DNA of 64,000 nucleotides from Vicinamibacterales bacterium (GCA_041659285.1 JBAZYO010000005.1:248001-312000); one strand, 5' to 3'. Shown: positions 34,871 through 44,397, numbered from the stretch's first letter. Notes: generated from the letters alone by a model not told the origin. Translations and numbers: made by a program.

Positions 34871-37282
34871 CTAGAAGCGGTACAGCAGGCGCACGAATAC
34901 CCGGTGCCCCTCGTAGGGCCGGTTGCCGTAGCCGGTCCTCAGGCTGCCCAGCCAGTCGATGCGCGGGATGCCCGTGGCATCCGTGAAGCCCACCGGACCA
35001 TTGGAGTCGATGGTGTTCCAGTCGGTGATGCTTTGCTTGTCGTACGCGTACCCGATGCCGGCGCCCACGGCGGACGTCAGGAAGTACTTCAGGTCCACCG
35101 CGAAGCGCTGCCACTCGTTGACGACGTTTGGCAGCGGGACGAAGGCGTTGGTCGCCTGCAGCGCCGAAATGCGCGGGCCGCCGTAGGTAAACGCGTTGTC
35201 CGAATCGTTCAACTCGTAGCTGAACCGGACGTCGGCCTTGGCGCCGGCCAGCCCGTTCAGATCGAGGTAGGTCATGAACGTGTTCACGACCTCGTTGTTG
35301 TCGAGCGTCCAGTTCCGGCTCGGGTCGATCCAGCTCGCGTCTGGCGGCGGGTTGGAGTTGCGCGACTTCTGCAAGGCGTCAAACTTGTCGCGCCCCCAGC
35401 TGAGACCGAAGTGCACGGTGTCGTTGGGGTTCAGGTTGAGGCCCGCGACCACCGCGTCCACATCCTGGCTCATCAGGCCGAAGTACTCGCGTCCGGCGGG
35501 GATGGACTCATCGGCCAGGAACGTGTCTTTGGTCGTCGACCATTGCACGAACACATCGACCATCGGCGCCGGATTGACGCTGAAGATGACGGACGCGCGC
35601 GTCCGATCCCGGTCGGCCTCGTCGTAGTAGCGCAGCCCCGGCTGCGTGCCTGCCGGGCCCGACTCATAGTCGATGCCGCTCAGGATATAGCCGTCGCCGC
35701 GCCGGCTTCCCGCGTCGAAGGTGGCTCTCACGGTGGCCCGGTTGTACAGGTTGGCGTCATAGGCCAACCGGAACGTGTTCTCCGACACGTCACTGAAGCC
35801 GCGTCCCTCGCGCTCGAACATCTCGTTGGCGTATCCCACGCGGAGCGACCCCATGTCGCGCAACCCGAACGTGGCGTTGGCATCGAAGTTCTTGCGCGTG
35901 ATGTGGAAATACTCCGAGTAGCCCTCGACGAACGGCGTGGTCGGCTCGTCCGCCAGTTCCTCGGGCACGCCGTCGAAGCGCACGTACTCGCGGCCGTCGA
36001 AGTGCGGGGTGTTGTTGTCGTGCTCGTTGTAGCGGTAGCGCGCCTGGATGGTCAGGTACCGCATCGGCCGGCTGGTGAGGTTGAACAGCGCGTTCAGGCT
36101 GTTCACCTCGGCCTGCGCCGAGGCACGGGGAAGGGCGCGCAAGCCGTGGAATGCATCCAGCACGACGGCGTTATTGATCGACGAATTGAGCGTCCACGGT
36201 AACAGCGACTCGTTCTGCCGCATGTAGGTCAGCTGCACGTTGCCGTTGACCGTGGTCTTGGGCAACACCTTGTACATTCCGGTCAAGCCAAACGAGTTGA
36301 GCGTGTTGCTCGGCCAGAGGGCGGCTTGCCCAAGCGCCGGACCATTGCCGTTGCTGTAGGCGCTCGCGTCATAGGGACCGCTCGGGGGCAGCAGGCCATT
36401 ATTGAAGTCGGTCGCCCGAATCGGGTTGTCCCAGGTCAGCGTCTGCACGCTGTTCTCGAAGAAGCTGCCCCAGTAGTTCAGGCGGAACATGCCCTTGGCA
36501 TTCACCCACTCGGTACCGGCCTTGAGCTCGTTGTTGCGGTGATCGATGGGTGCCGCCAGCTCGTTGGCGTTGTTGAAGGCGAAGGACGCCGCCCACGGCA
36601 TCGAGCCGTTGCGGCCGGTTGACGAGAAGTCCGCGTCGATGTCAAACGACGGCGTCGCCGAGTATTTGAATTTTACTCCGGCGATGCTGCGCAGCACTTC
36701 CATGTCGTCCGGCCGCAGCAACTGGTTGTAGATCGACCGGTTGGCCCTGGCCGCCGCCGCCGTGGTGGCGTTGCAGGAGGTCGGCCCGCTGCCCGGGGCG
36801 CAGGGTACACCCACCGCCGTGCCGTCGCCCGCCACGTTGGTTGGCCCCTGGATGGCCTGGCGCGCGGCCGCATCCAGCGTGAACCGCCCGTTGCCTTCGT
36901 TCTTCCACACCAGCGGCGCGTCGTACAGGTAGTTCAAGGGAATCGAGTCGTACACGCCGCTCATGGTGAATTTCCCGTTGGTGTACTCGGCCGAGTAGCG
37001 CTGATCGCGGTAGCCCATGTTGGAGGCCTTGGCCTCAAACCGGTACTTCTCGGTGTCCTTCTTCATCTCGAAGAGCGTCGTCGCGCCTGGGCGCAGGTCC
37101 CGGTAGCGCTCGAAGCGCGCTTCGTCACCATCAATGCTGCCGCCACGGAACCCGAAGTCGGCCAGGCCCACGGTGGGCACGCCGGCGGGAGGCAGGGGCT
37201 TGGTCGGCGGCGTCTGGGCCTGCGCCAGATGGGCGGAGGCCAGCAGCAGTGCCGCACAGATTGCTATCGTTCGTTTGCGCAT
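34871..37282 (-). CDS. MtrB/PioB-family outer-membrane beta-barrel (decaheme-associated porin)
   Basis: 803 residues: signal peptide ending A-Q-A-Q, many alternating amphipathic strands and a terminal Phe (L-L-Y-R-F), as in outer-membrane porins of the MtrB/PioB/MtoB family. No N-terminal C-x-x-C pair is evident. Encoded 13 bp after the decaheme cytochrome, the usual pairing for a porin-cytochrome conduit that lets a periplasmic cytochrome reach the cell surface. Confidence 0.88.
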   Translation of the reverse strand: MRKRTIAICAALLLASAHLAQAQTPPTKPLPPAGVPTVGLADFGFRGGSIDGDEARFERYRDLRPGATTLFEMKKDTEKYRFEAKASNMGYRDQRYSAEYTNGKFTMSGVYDSIPLNYLYDAPLVWKNEGNGRFTLDAAARQAIQGPTNVAGDGTAVGVPCAPGSGPTSCNATTAAAARANRSIYNQLLRPDDMEVLRSIAGVKFKYSATPSFDIDADFSSTGRNGSMPWAASFAFNNANELAAPIDHRNNELKAGTEWVNAKGMFRLNYWGSFFENSVQTLTWDNPIRATDFNNGLLPPSGPYDASAYSNGNGPALGQAALWPSNTLNSFGLTGMYKVLPKTTVNGNVQLTYMRQNESLLPWTLNSSINNAVVLDAFHGLRALPRASAQAEVNSLNALFNLTSRPMRYLTIQARYRYNEHDNNTPHFDGREYVRFDGVPEELADEPTTPFVEGYSEYFHITRKNFDANATFGLRDMGSLRVGYANEMFEREGRGFSDVSENTFRLAYDANLYNRATVRATFDAGSRRGDGYILSGIDYESGPAGTQPGLRYYDEADRDRTRASVIFSVNPAPMVDVFVQWSTTKDTFLADESIPAGREYFGLMSQDVDAVVAGLNLNPNDTVHFGLSWGRDKFDALQKSRNSNPPPDASWIDPSRNWTLDNNEVVNTFMTYLDLNGLAGAKADVRFSYELNDSDNAFTYGGPRISALQATNAFVPLPNVVNEWQRFAVDLKYFLTSAVGAGIGYAYDKQSITDWNTIDSNGPVGFTDATGIPRIDWLGSLRTGYGNRPYEGHRVFVRLLYRF

Positions 37283-37295
37283 CGCATGCCTCCAA

Positions 37296-38270
37296 TCACC
37301 GCAGGAAGAATTTGCCGTTCGGGTGGTTCGACCCGTGAACCTGCTGATGGCAGTTCGCGCAGGACTTGCCGTACATCTTGTTGGCGTTCTGCGTGTTGTT
37401 CAGGGTAGAGCCCTCGTAAACGGTTGGAGGGTGCCGCGAGGTCACATGACACCGCTGGCACAGGAACGGCAGCTTCGCGACCAGCATCCGGTCGTTGTTG
37501 CTGCCGTGCGAGTCGTGACAGGTCGTGCAGCTGTCGACAACCGGAGCGTGCTCCCACAGGAACGGTCCCCGCTTCTCGGTGTGGCAGCTGGTGCAGCTCT
37601 GATCCACCGTGGTGCCCGTGCGCAGCAGCTTCACGTTCACCGAGCCGTGGACGTTGTGGCACGAGGCGCAGGTCATCTTGCCCTCGCGGACCGGCATGTG
37701 ATTGAAGCGCTGCTGCTTGTTGGTGATGGTCTGATGGCAGCGGGCGCAGGTGAGCTGCTGGGTCTTCGCGCGCATCAGCGTCGGCCCTTCCGCCGAGTGG
37801 ACGCTGTGGCAGTCGATGCACTTGAGGTTCCGGTTTTCGTGCTGGCTGCCGTCCCACAGGGCGTGCTCGCCCCGGTTATGGCACGTCTGGCACTGGCGGT
37901 TGCCCTCGCTCGCCGCGACCTTGTCAAACTGAATCGGCTTGATCTTCTCCGGGTCGCTGGCATGAGCCTCGCCGGGGCCATGGCACGACTCGCAGCCCAT
38001 TTTCGCCATCGGTGTGCGGGCGTTGGCTTTGAACCCGTGCTTGGTCCCGTCCACGTTCTTGTCGTAGCCCTCGTGGCACGTGGCACAGGCCTCGGCGCCG
38101 ACATACCCGGCCGGCGGCGTCGCGGGCGCCTGCTGCGGCGCGGGCGCCTCGACGGCGACCGGCGCGGCCGGAACCGGCGTTGGCGGCGACGCGACGCCGC
38201 GCGTCACGAACAGCGCGCCCCACAGGCCCGCCGTCAACACCAAGACATATTTAGTGATCGACATAGACAT
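37296..38270 (-). CDS. Decaheme cytochrome c, MtrA/PioA/DmsE family
   Basis: 324 residues with an N-terminal signal/anchor, a Pro/Ala linker and ten CXXCH motifs (CATCH, CESCH, CQTCH, CIDCH, CARCH, CASCH, CTSCH, CTTCH, CQRCH, CANCH), the MtrA number. It is expected to sit inside the MtrB-like barrel and move electrons across the outer membrane. No outer-surface MtrC/OmcA-type cytochrome is present nearby. Confidence 0.93.
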   Translation of the reverse strand: MSMSITKYVLVLTAGLWGALFVTRGVASPPTPVPAAPVAVEAPAPQQAPATPPAGYVGAEACATCHEGYDKNVDGTKHGFKANARTPMAKMGCESCHGPGEAHASDPEKIKPIQFDKVAASEGNRQCQTCHNRGEHALWDGSQHENRNLKCIDCHSVHSAEGPTLMRAKTQQLTCARCHQTITNKQQRFNHMPVREGKMTCASCHNVHGSVNVKLLRTGTTVDQSCTSCHTEKRGPFLWEHAPVVDSCTTCHDSHGSNNDRMLVAKLPFLCQRCHVTSRHPPTVYEGSTLNNTQNANKMYGKSCANCHQQVHGSNHPNGKFFLR

Positions 38271-38309
38271 CCTCCGGGCTTAGCCGGTGCTGAATTCTTT
38301 CCCACCGCT

Positions 38310-38321
38310 GGGAAATATCCC
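38310..38321. promoter_or_regulatory. GGGAAATATCCC palindrome upstream of decaheme gene
   Basis: Near-perfect palindrome in the 79 bp gap between the NapC-like and decaheme genes. One of several similar elements in the window. Confidence 0.35.
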
Positions 38322-38349
38322 ACCGGTGCCTACGCCCTGACTGTCTCAT

Positions 38350-39759
38350 TCAGGACACTTCATGGCAGGTCGAGCAATCCTGCGAAATCACCTTGCCATC
38401 GCGAGTCTTGTGCTCCTCGTCATGACACCGGAAGCAGCCCGGAAACTCCGTGTGGCCTTTGTTGTCCGGGTGGGTCCCAAACGTCACCTTCATCGCTGGA
38501 AACACATTGCGGCTGTGCAAGCCCTGTACCCCTCGCACGGTGCGCTCGATATCTTCTTGCCGCGACGTCCACAGCGCGGGGTAGCCGTCACGATAGAACG
38601 CGCTCACCCGGCTGGCAATCTCGCGTTCGGCCGTGGCGCGGTCAGGGTAGGGCACGGTCAGCGCCGCCACCGCCTCGCGCTTCGCAAACGGCAGGTCCTT
38701 GGCGATGGCACCAGACGCCATGGCCTCGTTGACCGCCCGATCGGCCGACCGGGCAAAAATGTGGCTCGGGCGATTGTGACAGTCAACGCAGTCCATACGC
38801 CGGCGTTCGCCGCCGGCAAGTTCAGCCTCGGTGACGCCCTCCGCGTAGTACTCGCGGCTCTCCCCGTCTCCCGTCGTCAGCTTGACGTATCCAATCTTTT
38901 GGCGCTCGCGGTCCAATGCGATGTATTCGACGACGTTCTCCTCCGCAACGTGCCAGTGAATGCCGGTCGGACGGCCGGTGCCGTCAACACCGCCGATGCG
39001 CAGCCGGAGGTTGGTCACCGACTCGGTGTTCTTCTCGTCGTCGGCGTACTCGCGCCTGGTCTCGACCTTGTCACCGTGAAACTGCGCCGGCCAGTGGCAT
39101 TCCGCGCACGTTTCGCGTGCCGGCCGAAGGTCGTGGACCGGTGACGGAATCGGCCGGCTATGCGTGTTCAACAGCACGGCAAACACCTGGCGGGTGCCGG
39201 AGAGCTTCGACTTGGCAAACCAGCCCGCACCCGAGCCGATGTGGCACGACACGCACTTGACGCGGGCGTGAGGGCCGTTCTGATAGGCGACGTATTCCGG
39301 CTCCATCACCTCGTGACAGACCTGACCGCAAAAGCCGACCGAGTCCATCGCCTCGACGCCCTTGTAGGCGGCGGCCGACACAATCAGCAGGTTGACGGGT
39401 GTCAGCACCGCGATGATGAACAACGTCGTTCGCGTGTGAGGGTGATTGAGGTCGAGCCGCGGCCACTGCCGCAGGCTCGGGGGCAGCCCCCGGTGGCGCC
39501 GGCGCCGTTCCAGCCACGCGCCAAACGGAATCAGCAGCAGGCCGATGACGGCGAGCGCGGGCAGGGTGATGAAGAAGACGATGCCGAGATACGGGTTCTC
39601 GTGACCGGTCAGGCCGGTCAATTCGATGGCAAAGAACCCAGCGAACAGCAACACCGCGATCGTGGTCAGCAGCGCGCCGATGACCGTGACGGGATTACGA
39701 AGCACGGCGACGGGCGACGCTGACGATGGCTCGGATGGATCCGGTCGATCCTCACTCAT
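38350..39759 (-). CDS. NapC/NirT-like multiheme membrane cytochrome (six heme sites)
   Basis: 469 residues from ATG 39759: three transmembrane helices in the first 140 residues, then a periplasmic domain with one C-x3-C-H (C-G-Q-V-C-H) and five CXXCH (CVSCH, CAECH, CVDCH, CFRCH, CSTCH). The first pair, followed by M-E-P-E-Y, resembles the NrfH/NapC quinol-side heme region. Likely quinol dehydrogenase (CymA role) feeding the conduit. It overlaps the cytochrome b gene by 4 bp. Confidence 0.85.
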   Translation of the reverse strand: MSEDRPDPSEPSSASPVAVLRNPVTVIGALLTTIAVLLFAGFFAIELTGLTGHENPYLGIVFFITLPALAVIGLLLIPFGAWLERRRRHRGLPPSLRQWPRLDLNHPHTRTTLFIIAVLTPVNLLIVSAAAYKGVEAMDSVGFCGQVCHEVMEPEYVAYQNGPHARVKCVSCHIGSGAGWFAKSKLSGTRQVFAVLLNTHSRPIPSPVHDLRPARETCAECHWPAQFHGDKVETRREYADDEKNTESVTNLRLRIGGVDGTGRPTGIHWHVAEENVVEYIALDRERQKIGYVKLTTGDGESREYYAEGVTEAELAGGERRRMDCVDCHNRPSHIFARSADRAVNEAMASGAIAKDLPFAKREAVAALTVPYPDRATAEREIASRVSAFYRDGYPALWTSRQEDIERTVRGVQGLHSRNVFPAMKVTFGTHPDNKGHTEFPGCFRCHDEEHKTRDGKVISQDCSTCHEVS

Positions 39760-40580
39760 TGAAATGTTCCCGCGATGATGAATACCAGCAGCACCAGTCC
39801 GAGCGCCACTGCCGCTGCCCCGATCACGCGGCCGCCTCTCGAGAGCCACACCGGTGCCGCCGGCGTGGCCAGCCTGTCGAGCTTGCCTTCGGCGACCAGC
39901 CGCTCGTACTCGGCGGGCCGTTCGCGCCGAAGCTCCGCTTCCGTCACCTGCCCGGTGAACATCACCATGTCCATCGGGAACTTCTCGGGCCGGAAGTGGC
40001 TGTTGAAGAAATGGATCGTGAAAATGAAGCCGGTGGCGAGGAGCGCCTCCTCACCGTGGAGCACTGTGGCGACGTTGTAGATCCAGCCTGGGAGGGACCA
40101 CGACGCAAAGAATTGCGGGAACCACAGCAGCAGCCCCGATCCACCGATGATGATCATGCCCCAGAACACGGCCCAGTAATCGAACTTCTCCCAATACGTG
40201 TAGCGATCGAATCGTGGGCGGTCGGCCTTGCCGGCGAACCACATGAGGTGCTGCCAGAACTGCACGGCGTCACGCGGCTGCGGAATCATCGACGACGGCC
40301 CCCACAACAGCCCGTGATTCTTGCCCACGACCAAGCGCCACGCAAGCTCGGCCAGATGACCCGCGAAGAGCAGCAGCAGCAGCGAGGCGAAAAACCGATG
40401 CGCGATGCCGGCCGCCTGAATGCCGCCGAGTGCGTGCGACAGGGTGTGCGCCCACGCGCGGTGGCTGAACAACAGCGGCAGCCCGGTCGTGGCGAGTCCA
40501 AGGAAACTCGTGAACAGCACGAAGTGCATCCACCGCTGGTAGGGCTTGAACCGGACGATGTGTCGCGCACCGGGCGTCAT
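39756..40580 (-). CDS. Di-heme cytochrome b membrane subunit (FdhI/PhsC-like)
   Basis: 274 residues with four to five helices and His residues placed for two b hemes (R-W-M-H-F-V-L-F, S-H-A-L-G, A-H-R-F-F, F-T-I-H-F-F-N-S-H). Resembles formate dehydrogenase gamma or thiosulfate reductase cytochrome b. The 4 bp overlaps on both sides with multiheme cytochrome genes suggest one quinone-linked complex. Confidence 0.82.
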   Translation of the reverse strand: MTPGARHIVRFKPYQRWMHFVLFTSFLGLATTGLPLLFSHRAWAHTLSHALGGIQAAGIAHRFFASLLLLLFAGHLAELAWRLVVGKNHGLLWGPSSMIPQPRDAVQFWQHLMWFAGKADRPRFDRYTYWEKFDYWAVFWGMIIIGGSGLLLWFPQFFASWSLPGWIYNVATVLHGEEALLATGFIFTIHFFNSHFRPEKFPMDMVMFTGQVTEAELRRERPAEYERLVAEGKLDRLATPAAPVWLSRGGRVIGAAAVALGLVLLVFIIAGTFQ

Positions 40581-41620
40581 GAGACGGTGTCCTCTCCGGC
40601 GGCGGCGGCCGCGCGCTGCTCACGGCGCGCCTTGAACGATCGCGGGAACCACAGCAGCGTGTGCACCCCGAAGAAAGCGAAGACACCGATCAGCAGGACC
40701 TGCATGAGCCGGTAGGTCCAGTACACCGGCGCGCTGCGGGCCGGATCGTGTTTGTCGGCGTGCGGGTCGTACTTGACGAACGCCGCGGTGGCCTGCGCGT
40801 GACATTGCCGGCAGGTGTTCACGAGATTCTGCGGAGAGACCGTCGACGCGGGGTTGCTCGCCGGCAGGATCACGTGATGGTCGTGGCAGTCGCTGCACGT
40901 CGCGGTGCGCGCGGATCCGAGCGCGGTCCTCTGGCCGTGGAAGTTGTCGCGGTAGGACGAGATCCGGCCGAGGTGGCAGGTGCCGCATTCCTCGATCACC
41001 GACAGACGCCAGGTATCGGTGTCGCCGCGTTGAATGCGATGCGCGGTGTGGCAGTCGGAACAGACGGCGGCCGCCGAGCCCCCGGGGCCAAGTGGCTGCG
41101 CGTGCACGCTCTTCGCGTAGAGCGGCTCGATGCCCTGATGGCACGTCGTGCACGTGCCGGCAATCTTCGCGCGATGAACGGAGCTGTCGGGGTTACTCCT
41201 GCGCTGAATGTCGTGCGTGCCATGGCACGTGCCGCAGCGGGGTGCCACGGCCAGGCCGCTTTTCGCGACGGCGCGGCCATGCACGCTGTCGGCGTAATTG
41301 CTGCCCTCCTGTCCGTGACAGGTCCCGCACGCCGCCGGCTGGAGCTTCTCGGGATGCGGCCACTCGGTGGTCTTCGCCAGATCGGCGTGGCAACTCACGC
41401 AGGGGAGCGCGCCGTGAACGGATTTGCCGAGCACGTCCGCGGCCACGGCGACACTCGAACCGTTGGCCCGCGTCGCGGTGCTGTCACCGTGACACGCCAG
41501 GCAGTCGTCGTTCGCGGGCGCCACCGGCGCCGCCGGCGCCTGCGCCGCGGCAGATCCCGCTGCTGCGAGCAGCAGGCAGACCACGACCGTTCCCGTTCCG
41601 AATGCGAAGCGCGCCGACAT
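40577..41620 (-). CDS. Nonaheme cytochrome c with C-terminal anchor
   Basis: 347 residues: signal peptide (A-A-A-Q), nine CXXCH motifs (CLACH, CVSCH, CGTCH, CGTCH, CTTCH, CSDCH, CGTCH, CSDCH, CRQCH), and a C-terminal transmembrane helix (V-L-L-I-G-V-F-A-F-F-G-V-H-T-L-L-W) with its own His residues. Translationally coupled to the cytochrome b gene (4 bp overlap). Probably passes electrons between that cytochrome b and the NapC-like or MtrA-like proteins. Confidence 0.9.
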   Translation of the reverse strand: MSARFAFGTGTVVVCLLLAAAGSAAAQAPAAPVAPANDDCLACHGDSTATRANGSSVAVAADVLGKSVHGALPCVSCHADLAKTTEWPHPEKLQPAACGTCHGQEGSNYADSVHGRAVAKSGLAVAPRCGTCHGTHDIQRRSNPDSSVHRAKIAGTCTTCHQGIEPLYAKSVHAQPLGPGGSAAAVCSDCHTAHRIQRGDTDTWRLSVIEECGTCHLGRISSYRDNFHGQRTALGSARTATCSDCHDHHVILPASNPASTVSPQNLVNTCRQCHAQATAAFVKYDPHADKHDPARSAPVYWTYRLMQVLLIGVFAFFGVHTLLWFPRSFKARREQRAAAAAGEDTVS

Positions 41621-41628
41621 CGCTCAGC

Positions 41629-41967
41629 CTATTTCGCGAGCGACTTCATGTACCCGACGAGCGCATCCAGGTCGGCCTTCGGCAGAGTGGAATACGCCTT
41701 CATCGCGGGCTTCGCGGTTGATTTGGCCTTCTTCGCGGCCTCGACGGGGGCGACGACCCACTCCCGGAGCTGATCCGCGGTGAGCTTGGTGCCGACGCCG
41801 TCGAGCGGCAGCTTCTTGTTGCCCACGCCGGCGATTGAATGGCAGAGCGAACACTTCTGCGCGGCGTAGACCTTGATCCCCGCCTCAGTCTGCGCGTAGG
41901 CCGGACCAGCCGACAGCAACAGGGCGCAACCAAGGCCCATCAGCGTCATTGAACAGATGCGAGACAT
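41629..41967 (-). CDS. Monoheme class I cytochrome c (copy 2)
   Basis: 112 residues: signal peptide ending A-Y-A-Q, one C-S-L-C-H heme site and a distal Met candidate (K-P-A-M-K-A-Y). ATG 41967 has GGAGG upstream. Clearly a duplicate of the next gene upstream (V-Y-A-A-Q-K-C, L-D-G-V-G-T-K-L-T-A, L-P-K-x-D-L-D-A-L-V). Soluble periplasmic shuttle. Confidence 0.92.
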   Translation of the reverse strand: MSRICSMTLMGLGCALLLSAGPAYAQTEAGIKVYAAQKCSLCHSIAGVGNKKLPLDGVGTKLTADQLREWVVAPVEAAKKAKSTAKPAMKAYSTLPKADLDALVGYMKSLAK

Positions 41968-41978
41968 GTGGCCTCCGC

Positions 41979-42356
41979 CTATTTCTTCTTCTTCGCAGCC
42001 AGGAATGCGACCAGGGCGTCGAGGTCTTCCTTCGGCAGGGTCGCGAACGCTTTCATCGCGGGCTTGCGCGCCGCCTGGGCCTGGGCCTTGGCCGCCATTT
42101 CCACAGGCGTGACGATCCACTGCCGGATTTCGACGGCGGTCAGCTTGGTGCCCACGCCGTCCAGCGCGCCTTTGGCGTTGCCCTTGCCGTCCAGTGCGTG
42201 GCACATCGTGCACTTCTGTGCCGCATAGACCGCCGCGCCCTTATCGGCCGCCGCCGCCCCGCTCGGTGCCGGAGCCGCTTGTGCCGCCGCCCCGCCAATA
42301 CCCCCGGCGAAAATCGCCAACATCAGGAACCCGCTTACCCGAATTAGTCCGCTCAT
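41979..42356 (-). CDS. Monoheme class I cytochrome c (copy 1)
   Basis: 125 residues: signal peptide (A-A-A-Q), heme site C-T-M-C-H, Met ligand in K-P-A-M-K-A-F, and a Lys-rich C terminus. First gene of the minus-strand island running to the decaheme/porin pair. GGAGG lies upstream of the ATG. Tandem duplicate of 41629-41967. Confidence 0.92.
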   Translation of the reverse strand: MSGLIRVSGFLMLAIFAGGIGGAAAQAAPAPSGAAAADKGAAVYAAQKCTMCHALDGKGNAKGALDGVGTKLTAVEIRQWIVTPVEMAAKAQAQAARKPAMKAFATLPKEDLDALVAFLAAKKKK

Positions 42357-42467
42357 GTCTTAAATTCCTCCATTGAACAGTCGCGTCGAAGAATGAATGA
42401 AGAATGAATATAGCCCTGTTGTATTGCTTCCTCGAACACGCGGCTGTCTTGTTTAGCACATTCTTCT

Positions 42468-42482
42468 GCAAAGACCTCGCCG
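42468..42482 (-). promoter_or_regulatory. Possible sigma-54 promoter for the cytochrome island
   Basis: CGGCGA-GGTCT-TTGC on the minus strand: GG and GC have the right spacing and -12 is good, but -24 is weak. Two GGGAAT-type palindromes lie 40-90 bp upstream. Confidence 0.35.
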
Positions 42483-42522
42483 CTGCCGCCTCGACCAGAG
42501 ATCGCTGATTTTTGGCGATATT

Positions 42523-42557
42523 GGGGGAATATTCCTCGCCGTCTGCGGGAGAATCCC
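42523..42557. promoter_or_regulatory. Two GGGAAT/ATTCCC-type palindromes between divergent genes
   Basis: A perfect GGAATATTCC core (42526-42535) and GGGAGAATCCC (42547-42557), between the cytochrome island and the P-type ATPase. Candidate activator sites. Confidence 0.4.
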
Positions 42558-42564
42558 CCTAGGC

Positions 42565-44397
42565 ATGCCGCGATACACCACCACCATTGCCGCCTTCTGC
42601 GTCCTGGCGATTGCCGTGCACCTCGGGCTGCGCTTCGGCCTCGACATGCCGGCCACGACCTCCGACCTGCCGCTGCTGGCCACCATCACCCTTGGTGGCG
42701 TGCCGCTGGTCTACGAGCTGCTTCGCAGGGCCCTCCGGCGCGAGTTCGGCTCCGACCTGCTGGGCGGCATCTCCATCATCACGTCGATCTGGCTCGGGGA
42801 GTACCTCGCCGGCTCGATCATCGTGCTGATGCTGTCGGGTGGCGCCGCCCTGGAGAGCTACGCCCTGCGCAGTGCCTCGTCGGTCCTCGACGCCCTCGCC
42901 CGCCGCGTCCCGCTGGTGGCGCATCGCCGCGTCGCCGGCGGCTCCGAGGATGTCGCGCTGGACGACGTTGCGGTGGGCGACATCCTCGTGCTCCATCCGC
43001 ACGAGATCTGCCCCGTGGACGGCGAGGTGATCGAGGGTCACGGCGTGATGGACGAGTCGTACCTCACCGGCGAGCCCTTCGAGATCACCAAGACGCGCGG
43101 CTCGCGCGTCATCTCGGGCGCGATCAACGGACTGTCGGTGCTGGTGATCCGGACGACGCGGCGTGCGGCCGATTCCCGCTACGCGCGAATCATGGAGGTG
43201 ATGCGCGACTCGGAGCGGACGCGGCCCAGGCTCCGCCGCCTCGGCGATCGCCTCGGCGCCGTCTACACGCCGGTGGCGCTCGCGGTGGCGCTCGCCGCCT
43301 GGATGCTCAGCGGCGATCCCACGCGCTTCCTCGCCGTGCTGGTGATCGCCACGCCGTGCCCCCTCCTGATCGCCATCCCCGTCGCCATCGTCGGCTCGAT
43401 TTCGCTGTGCGCGCGGCGCGCCATCATCATCAAGAGCCCGGTCGTGCTCGAGCAGATTGCGACCTGCCGCACGGCGATTTTCGACAAGACCGGCACCCTG
43501 ACCTTCGGTGAACCGACGCTCACCGACATCACCGTGGCGGAGGGGTTTGCCCGGGCCGACGTGCTCGCGGCGGTGGCCAGCCTGGAGCAATATTCGAAGC
43601 ACCCGCTCGCGCGCGCGGTGCTCGCGGCCGCCGCCGGCGTGACGCTGGCCGAAGCCTCGGAGGTCACCGAGCCGCCGGGCGAAGGCCTGTGCGGCGCCGT
43701 GCTGGGCCGCCAGATCTCGGTGCTCAGCCGGCGGAAGCTGATCGCGGACGACCCGTCGGTGGCGGCCCTGCTGCCCGACTCCGCCGGCGGTCTCGAATGC
43801 ATGGTATCCATTGACCGGCGCTACGCGGCGACGCTGCGCTTCCGCGACGCGCCGCGTCCCGACAGCCGTTCGTTCGTGCAGCACCTCGGTCCCCGGCACC
43901 AGTTCCGGCGGACCATGATCGTGTCGGGCGACCGCGAGTCGGAGGTGCAATATCTTGCGCGCGAGGTCGGCGTCAGCGAGGTGCACGCGGGCCAGAGTCC
44001 CGAACAGAAGCTGGCGCTGGTGCGGGCCGAGACGGCCGCGGCGCCGACGCTCTACGTCGGCGACGGCATCAACGACGCGCCGGCGATGATGGCGGCCACG
44101 GTGGGCATGGCCATCGGCGAGCACAGCGACGTGACCGCCGAGGCGGCGGGCGTGGTGGCGCTCGAGAACTCGCTGAAGAAGGTGGACGAGTTCATTCACA
44201 TCTCCCGGCGCATGCGGTCCATCGCGCTGCAAAGCGCGGTGGGCGGCATGGCGCTCAGCCTGATCGGCATGGGCTTCGCGGCCGCCGGGCACCTGACGCC
44301 GGTCGGCGGCGCCGTGTTGCAGGAGGCCATCGACGTGGTCGCCGTGCTCAACGCGTTGCGGGCGGCGTTCCCGCCGTCCGCCATGCACGACTTCTAG
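42565..44397 (+). CDS. P1B-type metal-transporting ATPase with TPC motif
   Basis: 610 residues without N-terminal metal-binding domain. P-type landmarks: T-G-E-P actuator loop, D-K-T-G-T-L-T phosphorylation site, the K-H-P motif of P1B ATPases, and G-D-G-I-N-D-A-P. The metal-site helix reads A-T-P-C-P-L (Cys265) rather than C-P-C, so it is not a standard Cu or Zn pump; TPC enzymes have been linked to Ni/Fe (P1B-5), from memory. It is followed by a VIT/CCC1 gene. No C-terminal hemerythrin domain. Confidence 0.88.
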   Translation: MPRYTTTIAAFCVLAIAVHLGLRFGLDMPATTSDLPLLATITLGGVPLVYELLRRALRREFGSDLLGGISIITSIWLGEYLAGSIIVLMLSGGAALESYALRSASSVLDALARRVPLVAHRRVAGGSEDVALDDVAVGDILVLHPHEICPVDGEVIEGHGVMDESYLTGEPFEITKTRGSRVISGAINGLSVLVIRTTRRAADSRYARIMEVMRDSERTRPRLRRLGDRLGAVYTPVALAVALAAWMLSGDPTRFLAVLVIATPCPLLIAIPVAIVGSISLCARRAIIIKSPVVLEQIATCRTAIFDKTGTLTFGEPTLTDITVAEGFARADVLAAVASLEQYSKHPLARAVLAAAAGVTLAEASEVTEPPGEGLCGAVLGRQISVLSRRKLIADDPSVAALLPDSAGGLECMVSIDRRYAATLRFRDAPRPDSRSFVQHLGPRHQFRRTMIVSGDRESEVQYLAREVGVSEVHAGQSPEQKLALVRAETAAAPTLYVGDGINDAPAMMAATVGMAIGEHSDVTAEAAGVVALENSLKKVDEFIHISRRMRSIALQSAVGGMALSLIGMGFAAAGHLTPVGGAVLQEAIDVVAVLNALRAAFPPSAMHDF

